A stretch of DNA of 13,269 nucleotides from Alphaproteobacteria bacterium (GTDB lineage Bacteria > Pseudomonadota > Alphaproteobacteria > Micavibrionales > SZUA-601), in assembly GCA_003250865.1 (NCBI GenBank), contig QKJH01000007.1, positions 1 to 13,269 of the forward strand, read 5' to 3'. A program made the position numbers and the translations under genes. Of the stretch, positions 6,917 to 13,269 are shown piece after piece. Numbering within the stretch: position 1 is the stretch's first letter; each line of letters opens with the position of its first letter. Below the pieces are notes generated by a model. It was not told the DNA's origin. It saw only the letters and a list, made by a program, of their open reading frames with translations, and ran no database searches.

Positions 6917-7504
6917 TTATGCGTACAGCTCGCGGCGCAGCGTGCCGTATAAGTCCTGAATATTCTTACCTTCACAGGCTTTGCCGATGGCTTTGATTGT
7001 CCAGCCGTTTTCCTCACGTTTCATACGGAGCATAATCTTGGCTGTTTTATTGCTCTCGGCTTTGATGGCGTAATAGCCCAAAGGAATATTGCCGCTGGCA
7101 TTTTGAATTTGGATATTACACTCGTCACATTCGGCAAAAGACTCGCCGGAAAATGAACTGATAACAAAAAAGATGCAATGAACTTTGTCCGGAACGGCTT
7201 GCAGGTTGATGGTGATGGCTTCGTCAATACCGCCGTTCTCGCCGGTGGTGTCGTCACCATTGTGCCAAACCGAACCGTCACGGCTTTTCAGATTGGCGTA
7301 CCATACAGTGTCATGGGTTTGTCCGTCATCATCATACATGATGCAGGAAAAATCCAAATCAATCGGCTTGTCCTTTTTCAGGAGTTTACGAACCAGGCCA
7401 ACATGTTTGCCTTGCCATGCCGCGCCGAAAACCAGTTGGGAAACGGGGGTGTCGGACAGGGAGTCGAGGGTGACTTTTTCGTCTTTGGAGAAAATTTTTG
7501 TCAT
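6917..7504 (-). CDS. TerD-family stress/tellurite-resistance-like protein
   Basis: This 195-residue soluble protein has the TerD fold signature: DLDFSCIMYDDDG (49-61), the calcium-binding-type loop HNGDDTTGENGGIDEAI (81-97) and IFFVISSFSGESF (111-123), followed by LGYYAIKAESNKTAKIMLRM (142-161) with a closing GWTIKAIGKACEGKNIQDL. TerD proteins bind two Ca2+ ions and belong to general stress and tellurite-resistance systems of unsettled biochemistry. The acidic loop Asp84, Asp85, Glu89 and Asp94 is intact. Usual companions (TerB, TerC, TerE, TerF, TelA) are absent from this window, so tellurite resistance itself should not be assumed. Instead the next gene on the strand, 35 bp away, is a Ca2+/Na+ antiporter. 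No strong Shine-Dalgarno precedes the ATG at 7504. Confidence 0.93.
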   Translation of the reverse strand: MTKIFSKDEKVTLDSLSDTPVSQLVFGAAWQGKHVGLVRKLLKKDKPIDLDFSCIMYDDDGQTHDTVWYANLKSRDGSVWHNGDDTTGENGGIDEAITINLQAVPDKVHCIFFVISSFSGESFAECDECNIQIQNASGNIPLGYYAIKAESNKTAKIMLRMKREENGWTIKAIGKACEGKNIQDLYGTLRRELYA

Positions 7505-7525
7505 GGTACTTTTACATCGGTTGGA

Positions 7526-7554
7526 ATTAGAATTGTTGAAACTATAACAAACAA
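7526..7554 (-). promoter_or_regulatory. Candidate promoter for the TerD/antiporter operon
   Basis: Read on the minus strand, TTGTTT (7554-7549), a 17-bp spacer, and TCTAAT (7531-7526) form a plausible sigma70 promoter that would leave a leader of only about 15 nt before the ATG at 7504. It overlaps the candidate ettA promoter on the other strand. Confidence 0.35.
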
Positions 7555-7565
7555 TGCGCTATAAA
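7536..7565 (+). promoter_or_regulatory. Candidate promoter for ettA
   Basis: TTGAAA (7536-7541), an 18-bp spacer, and TATAAA (7560-7565) lie about 48 bp upstream of the ettA ATG. An alternative is TTGGAA (7521-7526) with a 16-bp spacer to TATAAC (7543-7548). Either overlaps the divergent terD promoter candidate, so the two directions may compete for polymerase. Confidence 0.42.
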
Positions 7566-7612
7566 CCCAAGATGTAATTTTCAATTTGGCAAAAAAAGAT
7601 GAAGGAGATTCG

Positions 7613-9289
7613 ATGGCCTCTTACCAATATATCTATGTGATGAAAGGCTTGACCAAAGTCTATCCCGGAAACCGCAAAGTGCTCGAGGATGTTTGGCTGA
7701 GCTTTTATCCCGGAGCTAAAATCGGTATTTTGGGCTATAATGGTGCCGGTAAATCGACACTGCTTCGGATTATGGCGGGGATTGATAAAGAATATGACGG
7801 TGAAGCGTGGGCAGCCGACGGTGTAAAAATTGGCTATCTGGAACAAGAGCCGCAGCTTGATCCTTCGAAAACGGTACAAGAAAACGTTATGGTGGCTCTG
7901 GGGGAAACGAAAGCTCTGCTGGATAAATTTAATGAAATCAGTATGAAGTTTGCCGAAGTTGAAGATCCGGATGAAATGAATGCGCTAATTGAGGAGCAGG
8001 GCAAGTTACAAGAACAAATCGATGCGGTGGATGCATGGGATTTGGACAGGCAGGTTGAAATAGCCATGGATGCGCTGCGTTGTCCGCCGGGGGATTCGGA
8101 TGTGAAGAGTTTGTCGGGTGGTGAAAAACGCCGTGTGGCATTGTGCCGTCTGTTGCTGGCTAAACCCGACATGTTGCTGCTTGATGAGCCGACCAACCAT
8201 CTGGATGCCGAAAGCGTTCAATGGCTGCAGCGTTTTCTGGGTGACTATCCAGGAACTGTGGTCATGGTCACGCACGATCGCTATTTTCTTGACAATGTAA
8301 CGGGTTGGATTCTGGAGCTTGATCGGGGACGTGGTATCCCGTACGAGGGGAATTACTCTGCGTGGTTGGAGCAAAAGCAGAAACGCCTGCAGCAGGAAGA
8401 GCGCACGGAAGAAGCGCGGCAGCGTACCTTGGCGCGTGAGCTTGAATGGATACGGCAGGGAGCCAAAGCGCGTCAGGCCAAATCCAAGGCGCGTATCACC
8501 GCTTATGAGAATCTTGTGGCCGAAAGCAAAAATGTTGATTTGGGCAAAACCCAGATTGTTATCCCTACGCCGGAACGTTTGGGAAACAAGGTTATCGAGG
8601 CAACCGGTGTTTCCAAAGGGTTTGGGGAGCGTCTGCTGATTGATGATTTGAACTTTAAGCTGCCGCCCGGCGGGATTGTCGGTATTATCGGGCCAAACGG
8701 TGCCGGTAAAACGACGCTATTCAAGATGATAACAGGACTGGAAAAACCGGATTCGGGTGAAATCGTTTTCGGCGATACCGTCAAGTTGGGGTATATCGAC
8801 CAGACACGTGAAACGCTTCATGCCGAAAAAACCGTGTGGGAAGAAATATCGGACGGCCTGGATTTAGTCGATTTGAACGGTCGAACGATGGCCAGCCGTG
8901 CCTATGTTTCCTCGTTCAATTTCCGTGGCCCTGATCAGCAAAAACTGGTAGGGCAGTTGTCGGGCGGTGAGCGTAACCGTGTGCATTTGGCAAAGATGCT
9001 TAAATCCGGCGCGAATGTCCTGTTGCTTGATGAGCCGACCAATGATTTGGATGTCGATACGCTACGGGCGCTTGAAACAGCGTTGGAGACTTTCCCGGGC
9101 TGTGCGGTTATTATTTCGCACGACCGCTGGTTTCTTGACCGCATGGCGACCCATATTCTGGCTTTTGAGGGGGATAGCCATGTTGAATGGTTTGAAGGAA
9201 ACTTTGCCGATTATGAGGAAGATAAAAAAAGGCGTTTGGGAGCTGATGCAGCCGATCCTCACCGAATCAAGTACAAAAAGATTGCCTAA
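7613..9289 (+). CDS. ettA: Energy-dependent translational throttle protein EttA (ABC-F ATPase)
   Basis: This 558-residue protein has two ABC ATPase domains in tandem and no membrane span, the ABC-F layout. Domain 1: Walker [10 protein letters not shown] (41-49), signature [11 protein letters not shown] (167-177), Walker [12 protein letters not shown] (188-198) with Glu192, and His221 in HDRYFLDNV. Domain 2: GPNGAGKTT (360-368), [11 protein letters not shown] (449-459), DEPTNDLD (473-480) with Glu474, and HDRWFLDR. The helical arm insert (about 95-150) and the basic linker around 255-310 match EttA rather than Uup or other ABC-F types, and the C-terminus ([17 protein letters not shown]) is nearly that of E. 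coli EttA. EttA binds the ribosomal E site and gates the first elongation steps according to ATP/ADP. The start is ATG 7613, with GAAGGAG 5 nt upstream; an in-frame TTG at 7586 has no ribosome site. It appears monocistronic. Confidence 0.98.
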   Translation: MASYQYIYVMKGLTKVYPGNRKVLEDVWLSFYPGAKIGILGYNGAGKSTLLRIMAGIDKEYDGEAWAADGVKIGYLEQEPQLDPSKTVQENVMVALGETKALLDKFNEISMKFAEVEDPDEMNALIEEQGKLQEQIDAVDAWDLDRQVEIAMDALRCPPGDSDVKSLSGGEKRRVALCRLLLAKPDMLLLDEPTNHLDAESVQWLQRFLGDYPGTVVMVTHDRYFLDNVTGWILELDRGRGIPYEGNYSAWLEQKQKRLQQEERTEEARQRTLARELEWIRQGAKARQAKSKARITAYENLVAESKNVDLGKTQIVIPTPERLGNKVIEATGVSKGFGERLLIDDLNFKLPPGGIVGIIGPNGAGKTTLFKMITGLEKPDSGEIVFGDTVKLGYIDQTRETLHAEKTVWEEISDGLDLVDLNGRTMASRAYVSSFNFRGPDQQKLVGQLSGGERNRVHLAKMLKSGANVLLLDEPTNDLDVDTLRALETALETFPGCAVIISHDRWFLDRMATHILAFEGDSHVEWFEGNFADYEEDKKRRLGADAADPHRIKYKKIA

Positions 9290-9297
9290 ATAGGGTG

Positions 9298-9326
9298 AAA
9301 AAAGAGGTCGAAAGGCCTCTTTTTTT
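9298..9326 (+). terminator. Intrinsic terminator of ettA
   Basis: Nine bases after the ettA stop, an A-run leads into GAGGTC (9304-9309), a GAAA tetraloop (9310-9313) and GGCCTC (9314-9319), with one T-G wobble, followed by seven T residues (9320-9326). The flanking A and T runs extend the stem. This isolates ettA from the secretion-type genes downstream. Confidence 0.92.
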
Positions 9327-9349
9327 GTGCATTAACCGCGTATAAGGGA

Positions 9350-9378
9350 TTGCCTTTTATTGTGTAAACTGGGATAAT
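9350..9378 (+). promoter_or_regulatory. Promoter of the DotA/TraY-like operon
   Basis: TTGCCT (9350-9355), an exact 17-bp spacer, and GATAAT (9373-9378) give a good sigma70-type promoter 24 bp beyond the ettA terminator. The start would fall near 9385, leaving a leader of about 90 nt before the ATG at 9477. Together with the terminator this marks a transcription-unit boundary. Confidence 0.6.
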
Positions 9379-9430
9379 GGCAAAACTTAACAGTTTCTTT
9401 AAAAAAGATAGAATTTTATGAAAAATTGTG

Positions 9431-9449
9431 CTATTATAAACAATAATAG
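9431..9449 (+). repeat. AT-rich perfect inverted repeat in the leader of the DotA-like operon
   Basis: CTATTAT (9431-9437), AAACA, ATAATAG (9443-9449) is a perfect 7-bp inverted repeat with a 5-nt centre, 27 bp before the start codon and downstream of the predicted promoter. It could be a dimeric regulator site or a weak RNA hairpin near the ribosome site. It may also be chance in AT-rich DNA. Confidence 0.5.
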
Positions 9450-9476
9450 AGGGTTGTAACAAAGGGCGTCGAACAT

Positions 9477-12029
9477 ATGTCATTCGAAACATATAGTCAG
9501 AATATATCTGCACGAAAAGTTCTTAAATTTGCGTTGTTGCCGGATTTTAAATCACGTTTTCAGCAGTTGGGACAAAATCTTTCCTTTTTTGTCATGTTTT
9601 TTGCCTCTTTCTTTAATACTGCAGGCCTGATTCCGGATAATCACCCATGCTTACGCTTTGATAATGCAGGACGCTATGGTTTTAAGGATGTGATTGGTAT
9701 TGCATACGGCAATATCAAGTGGCAACGTGCCGGTATCCCGCAAATATTGATGTTTTTTGCGGTTATTGTCTCTTTGGTAATGTCCGTTGTGCTGATTTTC
9801 TCGACTCTGTTTTATTATCTGGTCAGTTATGCTCATGCCCAAAGCATTTTTTCACTCGATAGTAGTCAACCACAGGAAAATGAGTATGCGCTTCAGTTTC
9901 TGGCGCGTGTTTTTGGTGATACCGGGATTGGCGCCTTTGACCCTAACGAGAATAGCGCGGGCTATTCATGGCTAACAGTTGCCTTACAGAAAATGTTGGC
10001 CATTTATAGCGAGACCATGATGATTATTGGCGGCTTTATTGTTTTATACTATATCGTTACAGTTGTTGTTGAAGCGGCACAAACCGGCAAGCCGTTGGGG
10101 GGGCGTTTTTCTGTCTGGGCACCGGCGCGTCTTGCCATTGCCATTATGATGCTTGTCCCTGTGCCAACATCCGGCGGTTATAACGGGGCTCAGTTAATTA
10201 TTTTTCAATCCATTTCTTGGGGTAGCAATCTGGCTACCAATATATGGGTGACGGGACTGAATGCGTATAAGAGCCAATGCGATACCAGTACGATGGAAAA
10301 CTGTATGGTTGGCTTTCCACAGACAAGCAACAATGCCGAATTTATTCGCGGGGTTTTTCTTATAACGGGATGTCAGGCGGCATATAATGCCAAAGTTGCC
10401 GATGGTGGGGTGGATTCCAGTCAGCGCGTTACGTTGCGGGTGGTTCCGGACTACGCGACAAAAACCACTATTCACAACTATGGCACAAAAGTGGATCAGG
10501 ATTATTGCGGATCCTATCAGCTTCCGTGGACAGCAGCAGAAGAAAGCGGTTCCTGGTCAACCGGCGAAACATTCTCCGCGGGGCCGCCGTCCTTTGAAAC
10601 GATTAGTATGAATGAAGGGATTAACGCCGTAAAACAGGGGTATATGGGAGCCTATGCCTCTTTGTTTGAAGGCAATTGGGATGTGATTACCGTTGCCGAA
10701 GAAATTGTCAGCATTATCAATCCGGGTGATAGTGGAAATGCCGACGAGCTTTACACACAGGACAAGCTGGATCGCCACGTTATTTTAAGCTGGTCTGCTA
10801 ATTACAAAGCCGCACTTGATGCCAAAGTAAAAGAGGCCATTGAAAAACAAAATACCCTTGCAGACATTGTTTTACCCATGGGCAAAACGGGGGGCTGGGC
10901 CAATGCCGGTGCCTTTTTTATGACGTTGGCACGTTTGAATGGTGGTGTTCAGTCGGCCGTATCGAATTCCCCATCCATTATAAAGATGCCGGAAATTCTA
11001 ACCAATCCTCAGATCACGCCATCAGGTGTTGATGAAGATAACAAGGGGATTGTCACGGTTCATGAAATGATGAAAAAGATGGTAAAATGGTGGAATGATT
11101 ATCCTCTTAATGATAACTCGGCTTCAGAGCTTAATATGTACGGTTATGGCCGCATGCAATCCGCCAGTCCCGATGATGCAACCGGACAGGCCGGTTCAAT
11201 TGATGCCAATTCCGTTTTCAACTTTTTCACGGGGCCGTTGGGACACAGTCTAAAGGTTCAGGATACGCTTAACCCGTTGGGTGAGTTGATGACTCTAGGG
11301 GGGATTATTACAAATACTGCGTTGTTAGGCGTAATCTTTGGTGCTGTATTTACTAACGCTCTTGGCGTTCCCGGTCTTGGCTATTTTATCATGACCATTA
11401 GCGGTCTGTTTATGGCTATGGGCGTTGCACTGTGGATTGTTTTGCCCCTGTTGCCATTCTTTTACTTTACTTTTGGCGTGGTAAACTGGGTTATTGCTGT
11501 ATTTGAGGCGATCGTGGGTGCGCCGTTGTGGGCTTTATCTTTCTTAAAAATTGATGGCGCAGGGCTTCCTGCCGGTGGCATGAACGGTATTTACCTTATC
11601 TTCCTTTTGTTTATTCATCCGACTTTGATGATTTTTGGATTGATTGGTTCAATTTTGGCATTTAGTGCCGCTGTGAGTTTCTTGAATACAACATTCTCCC
11701 TTGCTATGGAAAGCATCGCATCGGGGCAACCGGCATCGGGAATCAGCGGGTTTTTCTATATCATCATGTATGTCATTATTGTCTATATGCTGGGGCAATC
11801 CTGCTTTAAAATGATTGACACCATTCCCAAGAAGATTGTTCGTTTTATGAAAGGTAATGATACCTCTACTTATGGGGAATTGGGCGATGCTCAAGGTTTG
11901 CAAAAACATACGCTTGTTGCTGCCACAGTGATGACCGGCTTGGGTAGTAGTGCGCACGGTCTGGCTGATAAGAATAAGCTTAAGAAAAAAGACGACGATG
12001 GCGATAAAAATCCTTCGGGTCTGTCATAG
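9477..12029 (+). CDS. DotA/TraY-family polytopic membrane protein, first of two tandem paralogs
   Basis: This 850-residue inner-membrane protein resembles DotA/TraY of type IVB (I-type) secretion and conjugation systems, where DotA spans the membrane with a large periplasmic loop. Hydrophobic segments lie near 35-52, 90-116, 180-201, 219-257, 605-630, 638-690, 704-731 and 757-775; the large loop is about 258-600. Family-like stretches are GKPLGGRFSVWAPARLAIA (204-222) with LVPVP, NPLGELMTLGGIITN (599-613), FEAIVGAPLWAL (676-687) and the final GG..G..LIFLLFIHPTLMI block. It is somewhat shorter than Legionella DotA (1048). The N-terminus is unusual: about 90 residues including LIPDNHPC (51-58) precede the second hydrophobic segment, which ends in AHAQ (119-122), like a signal-peptidase site. 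The tail is highly charged (KKKDDDGDK). ATG 9477 has AAAGGG about 10 nt upstream. It is co-transcribed with the paralog that follows. Confidence 0.86.
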   Translation: MSFETYSQNISARKVLKFALLPDFKSRFQQLGQNLSFFVMFFASFFNTAGLIPDNHPCLRFDNAGRYGFKDVIGIAYGNIKWQRAGIPQILMFFAVIVSLVMSVVLIFSTLFYYLVSYAHAQSIFSLDSSQPQENEYALQFLARVFGDTGIGAFDPNENSAGYSWLTVALQKMLAIYSETMMIIGGFIVLYYIVTVVVEAAQTGKPLGGRFSVWAPARLAIAIMMLVPVPTSGGYNGAQLIIFQSISWGSNLATNIWVTGLNAYKSQCDTSTMENCMVGFPQTSNNAEFIRGVFLITGCQAAYNAKVADGGVDSSQRVTLRVVPDYATKTTIHNYGTKVDQDYCGSYQLPWTAAEESGSWSTGETFSAGPPSFETISMNEGINAVKQGYMGAYASLFEGNWDVITVAEEIVSIINPGDSGNADELYTQDKLDRHVILSWSANYKAALDAKVKEAIEKQNTLADIVLPMGKTGGWANAGAFFMTLARLNGGVQSAVSNSPSIIKMPEILTNPQITPSGVDEDNKGIVTVHEMMKKMVKWWNDYPLNDNSASELNMYGYGRMQSASPDDATGQAGSIDANSVFNFFTGPLGHSLKVQDTLNPLGELMTLGGIITNTALLGVIFGAVFTNALGVPGLGYFIMTISGLFMAMGVALWIVLPLLPFFYFTFGVVNWVIAVFEAIVGAPLWALSFLKIDGAGLPAGGMNGIYLIFLLFIHPTLMIFGLIGSILAFSAAVSFLNTTFSLAMESIASGQPASGISGFFYIIMYVIIVYMLGQSCFKMIDTIPKKIVRFMKGNDTSTYGELGDAQGLQKHTLVAATVMTGLGSSAHGLADKNKLKKKDDDGDKNPSGLS

Positions 12030-12041
12030 GGATGTAGCATG
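12028..12041 (+). promoter_or_regulatory. Ribosome site overlapping the upstream stop codon (translational coupling)
   Basis: AGGGA at 12028-12032 begins inside the TAG stop (12027-12029) of the first DotA-like gene and sits 6 nt before the ATG at 12039. Ribosomes ending the first gene are placed directly on the start of the second, which supports balanced production of the two paralogs. Confidence 0.7.
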
Positions 12042-13269
12042 ACTGAAAAAACCTCGGCAAAACTGTTTCGAATTTTCAACCGTCCCGAAGTCAATAAACG
12101 GTTTCGGTATATCGGCTACCAGTTTTCCATGTTTGTGTATTTCTTTATTCGGGTGTTTGTTCGTGCTGGGTTGATTCCTGTGAACCATCCATGCGCAAGT
12201 ATGACTAATATTGGTAAATATGAGTTTAGCCAAGTCATGGGGGTGGCTTTTTCCAATATTCAGTGGAATAGACATGGTCTCGCGCAAATAATGATTTTTG
12301 TGGCGGTTATGCTGTCTGTGGCTCTTATGATTGTTTCAATTGCTATTATACTTATACAACTTGTTTTTCAAACAGGCATGGCGTATGCACAAACACCTCC
12401 GGCGATTGATCCGAATACACACATGTTTACCAACCCGGTCAATAATTCAGGACGGGATACCGATTGGGTTTTTCAATTGCTCAGTAACATTTTTGGTGAT
12501 ACCGGTCTGGGATATTTTGCGGGGTCATCCGGATTTAATGCGACGTGGATACATCAGGCCTTAACGTCAATGTTGTCGTTGTACAGCATCGCCATGATGG
12601 TCGTTGCCGCAATCATTATTGCATATTATATCACAACGGCCGTGCTTGAAACCTCTGCCGAAGGGGTTCCGTTTGGCCAACGTTTTAATATGGTGTGGGC
12701 TCCGATACGATTTGTTCTCGCTCTGGCTTTGTTGGCGCCGCTTAGTAATGGTTATAATGTTGCGCAATTAGTTGTTTTTCAGGCAGCGGATTGGGGTAGC
12801 GGGTTTGCGTCCTATATTTGGGCAAGCGGCTTGCAGGCCTTTGGCAGTCAGGAAGTTATCGGACGGCCTGCATCCGCCAGAGGAACATCCTTTATTCGTG
12901 GGCTATGGCTTAGCTCCTTGTGTATGTCGTCATGGAACCAGTACGTAAATGATCAAAGTGACACGTTGAAGACGGATATGATACGTATTACGACCTCAGT
13001 TGATACGCAAAAAGGGGTGGATGGCGAAAAAGTAAAATCCATTATCTATCGTTTTGGTAATCGTACCGCCCCCGATTATTGCGGTGCTTTGCGCATTCCG
13101 ATTGTTGAAGAGCAGGTTGTTCTAAGTAATGGTTTGATGAAAAATCAAGGTGCCAGAATTATTCAGGCCAAATATCAGGATATTTTCTATGAGCTGTCGG
13201 GCGGGCTGGGTAAAATTGGCGTGGGTACCAGCACGCATGGTTGGGGTGATCCGTCCGAGCTAGTTGATA
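12039..13269 (+). CDS. DotA/TraY-family polytopic membrane protein, second paralog (3' end beyond window)
   Basis: The frame from ATG 12039 is open for 410 codons to the window edge. It parallels the upstream protein block by block: LIPVNHPC (45-52 versus 51-58), NIGKYEFSQVMGVAFSNIQW (57-76 versus the GRYGF..NIKW region), a long hydrophobic segment at 83-112 ending in AYAQ (115-118 versus AHAQ), IFGDTGLGYF (151-160), a membrane pair around 183-258 with FNMVWAPIRFVLALALLAPL, FIRG then Cys295, and DYCG with Cys348. The N-terminus differs (MTEKTSAKLFRIFNRPEVNK) and the large loop diverges after about residue 355. The C-terminal transmembrane half is not in view, so full-length integrity cannot be judged. 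The two genes are clearly ancient paralogs, not a recent duplication, since similarity is patchy even at protein level. Confidence 0.84.
   Translation, partial: MTEKTSAKLFRIFNRPEVNKRFRYIGYQFSMFVYFFIRVFVRAGLIPVNHPCASMTNIGKYEFSQVMGVAFSNIQWNRHGLAQIMIFVAVMLSVALMIVSIAIILIQLVFQTGMAYAQTPPAIDPNTHMFTNPVNNSGRDTDWVFQLLSNIFGDTGLGYFAGSSGFNATWIHQALTSMLSLYSIAMMVVAAIIIAYYITTAVLETSAEGVPFGQRFNMVWAPIRFVLALALLAPLSNGYNVAQLVVFQAADWGSGFASYIWASGLQAFGSQEVIGRPASARGTSFIRGLWLSSLCMSSWNQYVNDQSDTLKTDMIRITTSVDTQKGVDGEKVKSIIYRFGNRTAPDYCGALRIPIVEEQVVLSNGLMKNQGARIIQAKYQDIFYELSGGLGKIGVGTSTHGWGDPSELVD

Noticed and set aside
7178..7564. 128-residue plus-strand open frame opposite the TerD gene
   Set aside because: It is fully antisense to a clear TerD coding sequence and crosses the divergent promoter region. 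No family resemblance.
7586..7612. TTG at 7586 as a start for ettA
   Set aside because: The ATG at 7613 has a strong GAAGGAG 5 nt upstream and gives the family-typical N-terminus.
7559..7879. 106-residue minus-strand frame across the ettA start
   Set aside because: It overlaps the conserved first ABC domain of ettA and has no ribosome site or protein family signal.
12331..12564. 77-residue frame inside the second DotA-like gene
   Set aside because: It is out of frame within a long continuous coding sequence that aligns with the upstream paralog.
1..13269. Search for tRNA, rRNA, CRISPR arrays, insertion-sequence ends or attachment sites
   Set aside because: No cloverleaf, regularly spaced repeat, transposase or flanking inverted repeat was visible by eye on either strand.

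Overview
The window looks like ordinary bacterial chromosome, probably from an alphaproteobacterium with moderate GC content. The clearest lineage clues are a bona fide EttA, a DUF4139 exported protein, and two tandem DotA/TraY-like proteins of the type IVB (I-type) secretion class. Relatives of Micavibrionales or Rickettsiales carry such combinations, but that placement is inference, because there is no rRNA or tRNA here. I see no insertion sequence, CRISPR array, tRNA or prophage. Coding density is high and no gene-free stretch exceeds about 190 bp.

Layout. At 2-786 (+) are the 3' end of a cutA-like gene and an HD-domain phosphohydrolase whose residue pattern recalls 5'-deoxynucleotidases. 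At 4366-837 (-) is a three-gene run: an AIM24/TIGR00266 protein, a small single-span membrane protein of unknown function, and a secreted DUF4139 protein with a coiled-coil tail. At 4530-5912 (+) are an unrecognised 166-aa protein and a GNAT acetyltransferase, separated by 3 bp. At 7504-5916 (-) are a TerD-family protein followed by a CaCA-type calcium/sodium antiporter. At 7613-9289 (+) is ettA, divergent from terD and closed by a clear intrinsic terminator. At 9477-13269 (+) are two consecutive DotA/TraY-like membrane proteins behind their own promoter; the second runs off the window.

How the genes relate. Most of the window is housekeeping or stress-related: nucleotide clean-up, metal and ion homeostasis, and ribosome-associated ABC-F activity. 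The accessory-looking part is the right end. There, two paralogous polytopic proteins share a roughly 115-residue N-terminal module, a signal-peptidase-like A-x-A-Q site after the second hydrophobic segment, and two matched cysteines in the large loop. They are translationally coupled, with 9 bp between them and a Shine-Dalgarno that overlaps the upstream stop. A paired DotA/TraY arrangement suggests a divergent type IVB-like transport apparatus whose other genes would lie downstream. The TerD plus Ca2+ antiporter pair is a second, smaller functional hint of a calcium-linked stress module.
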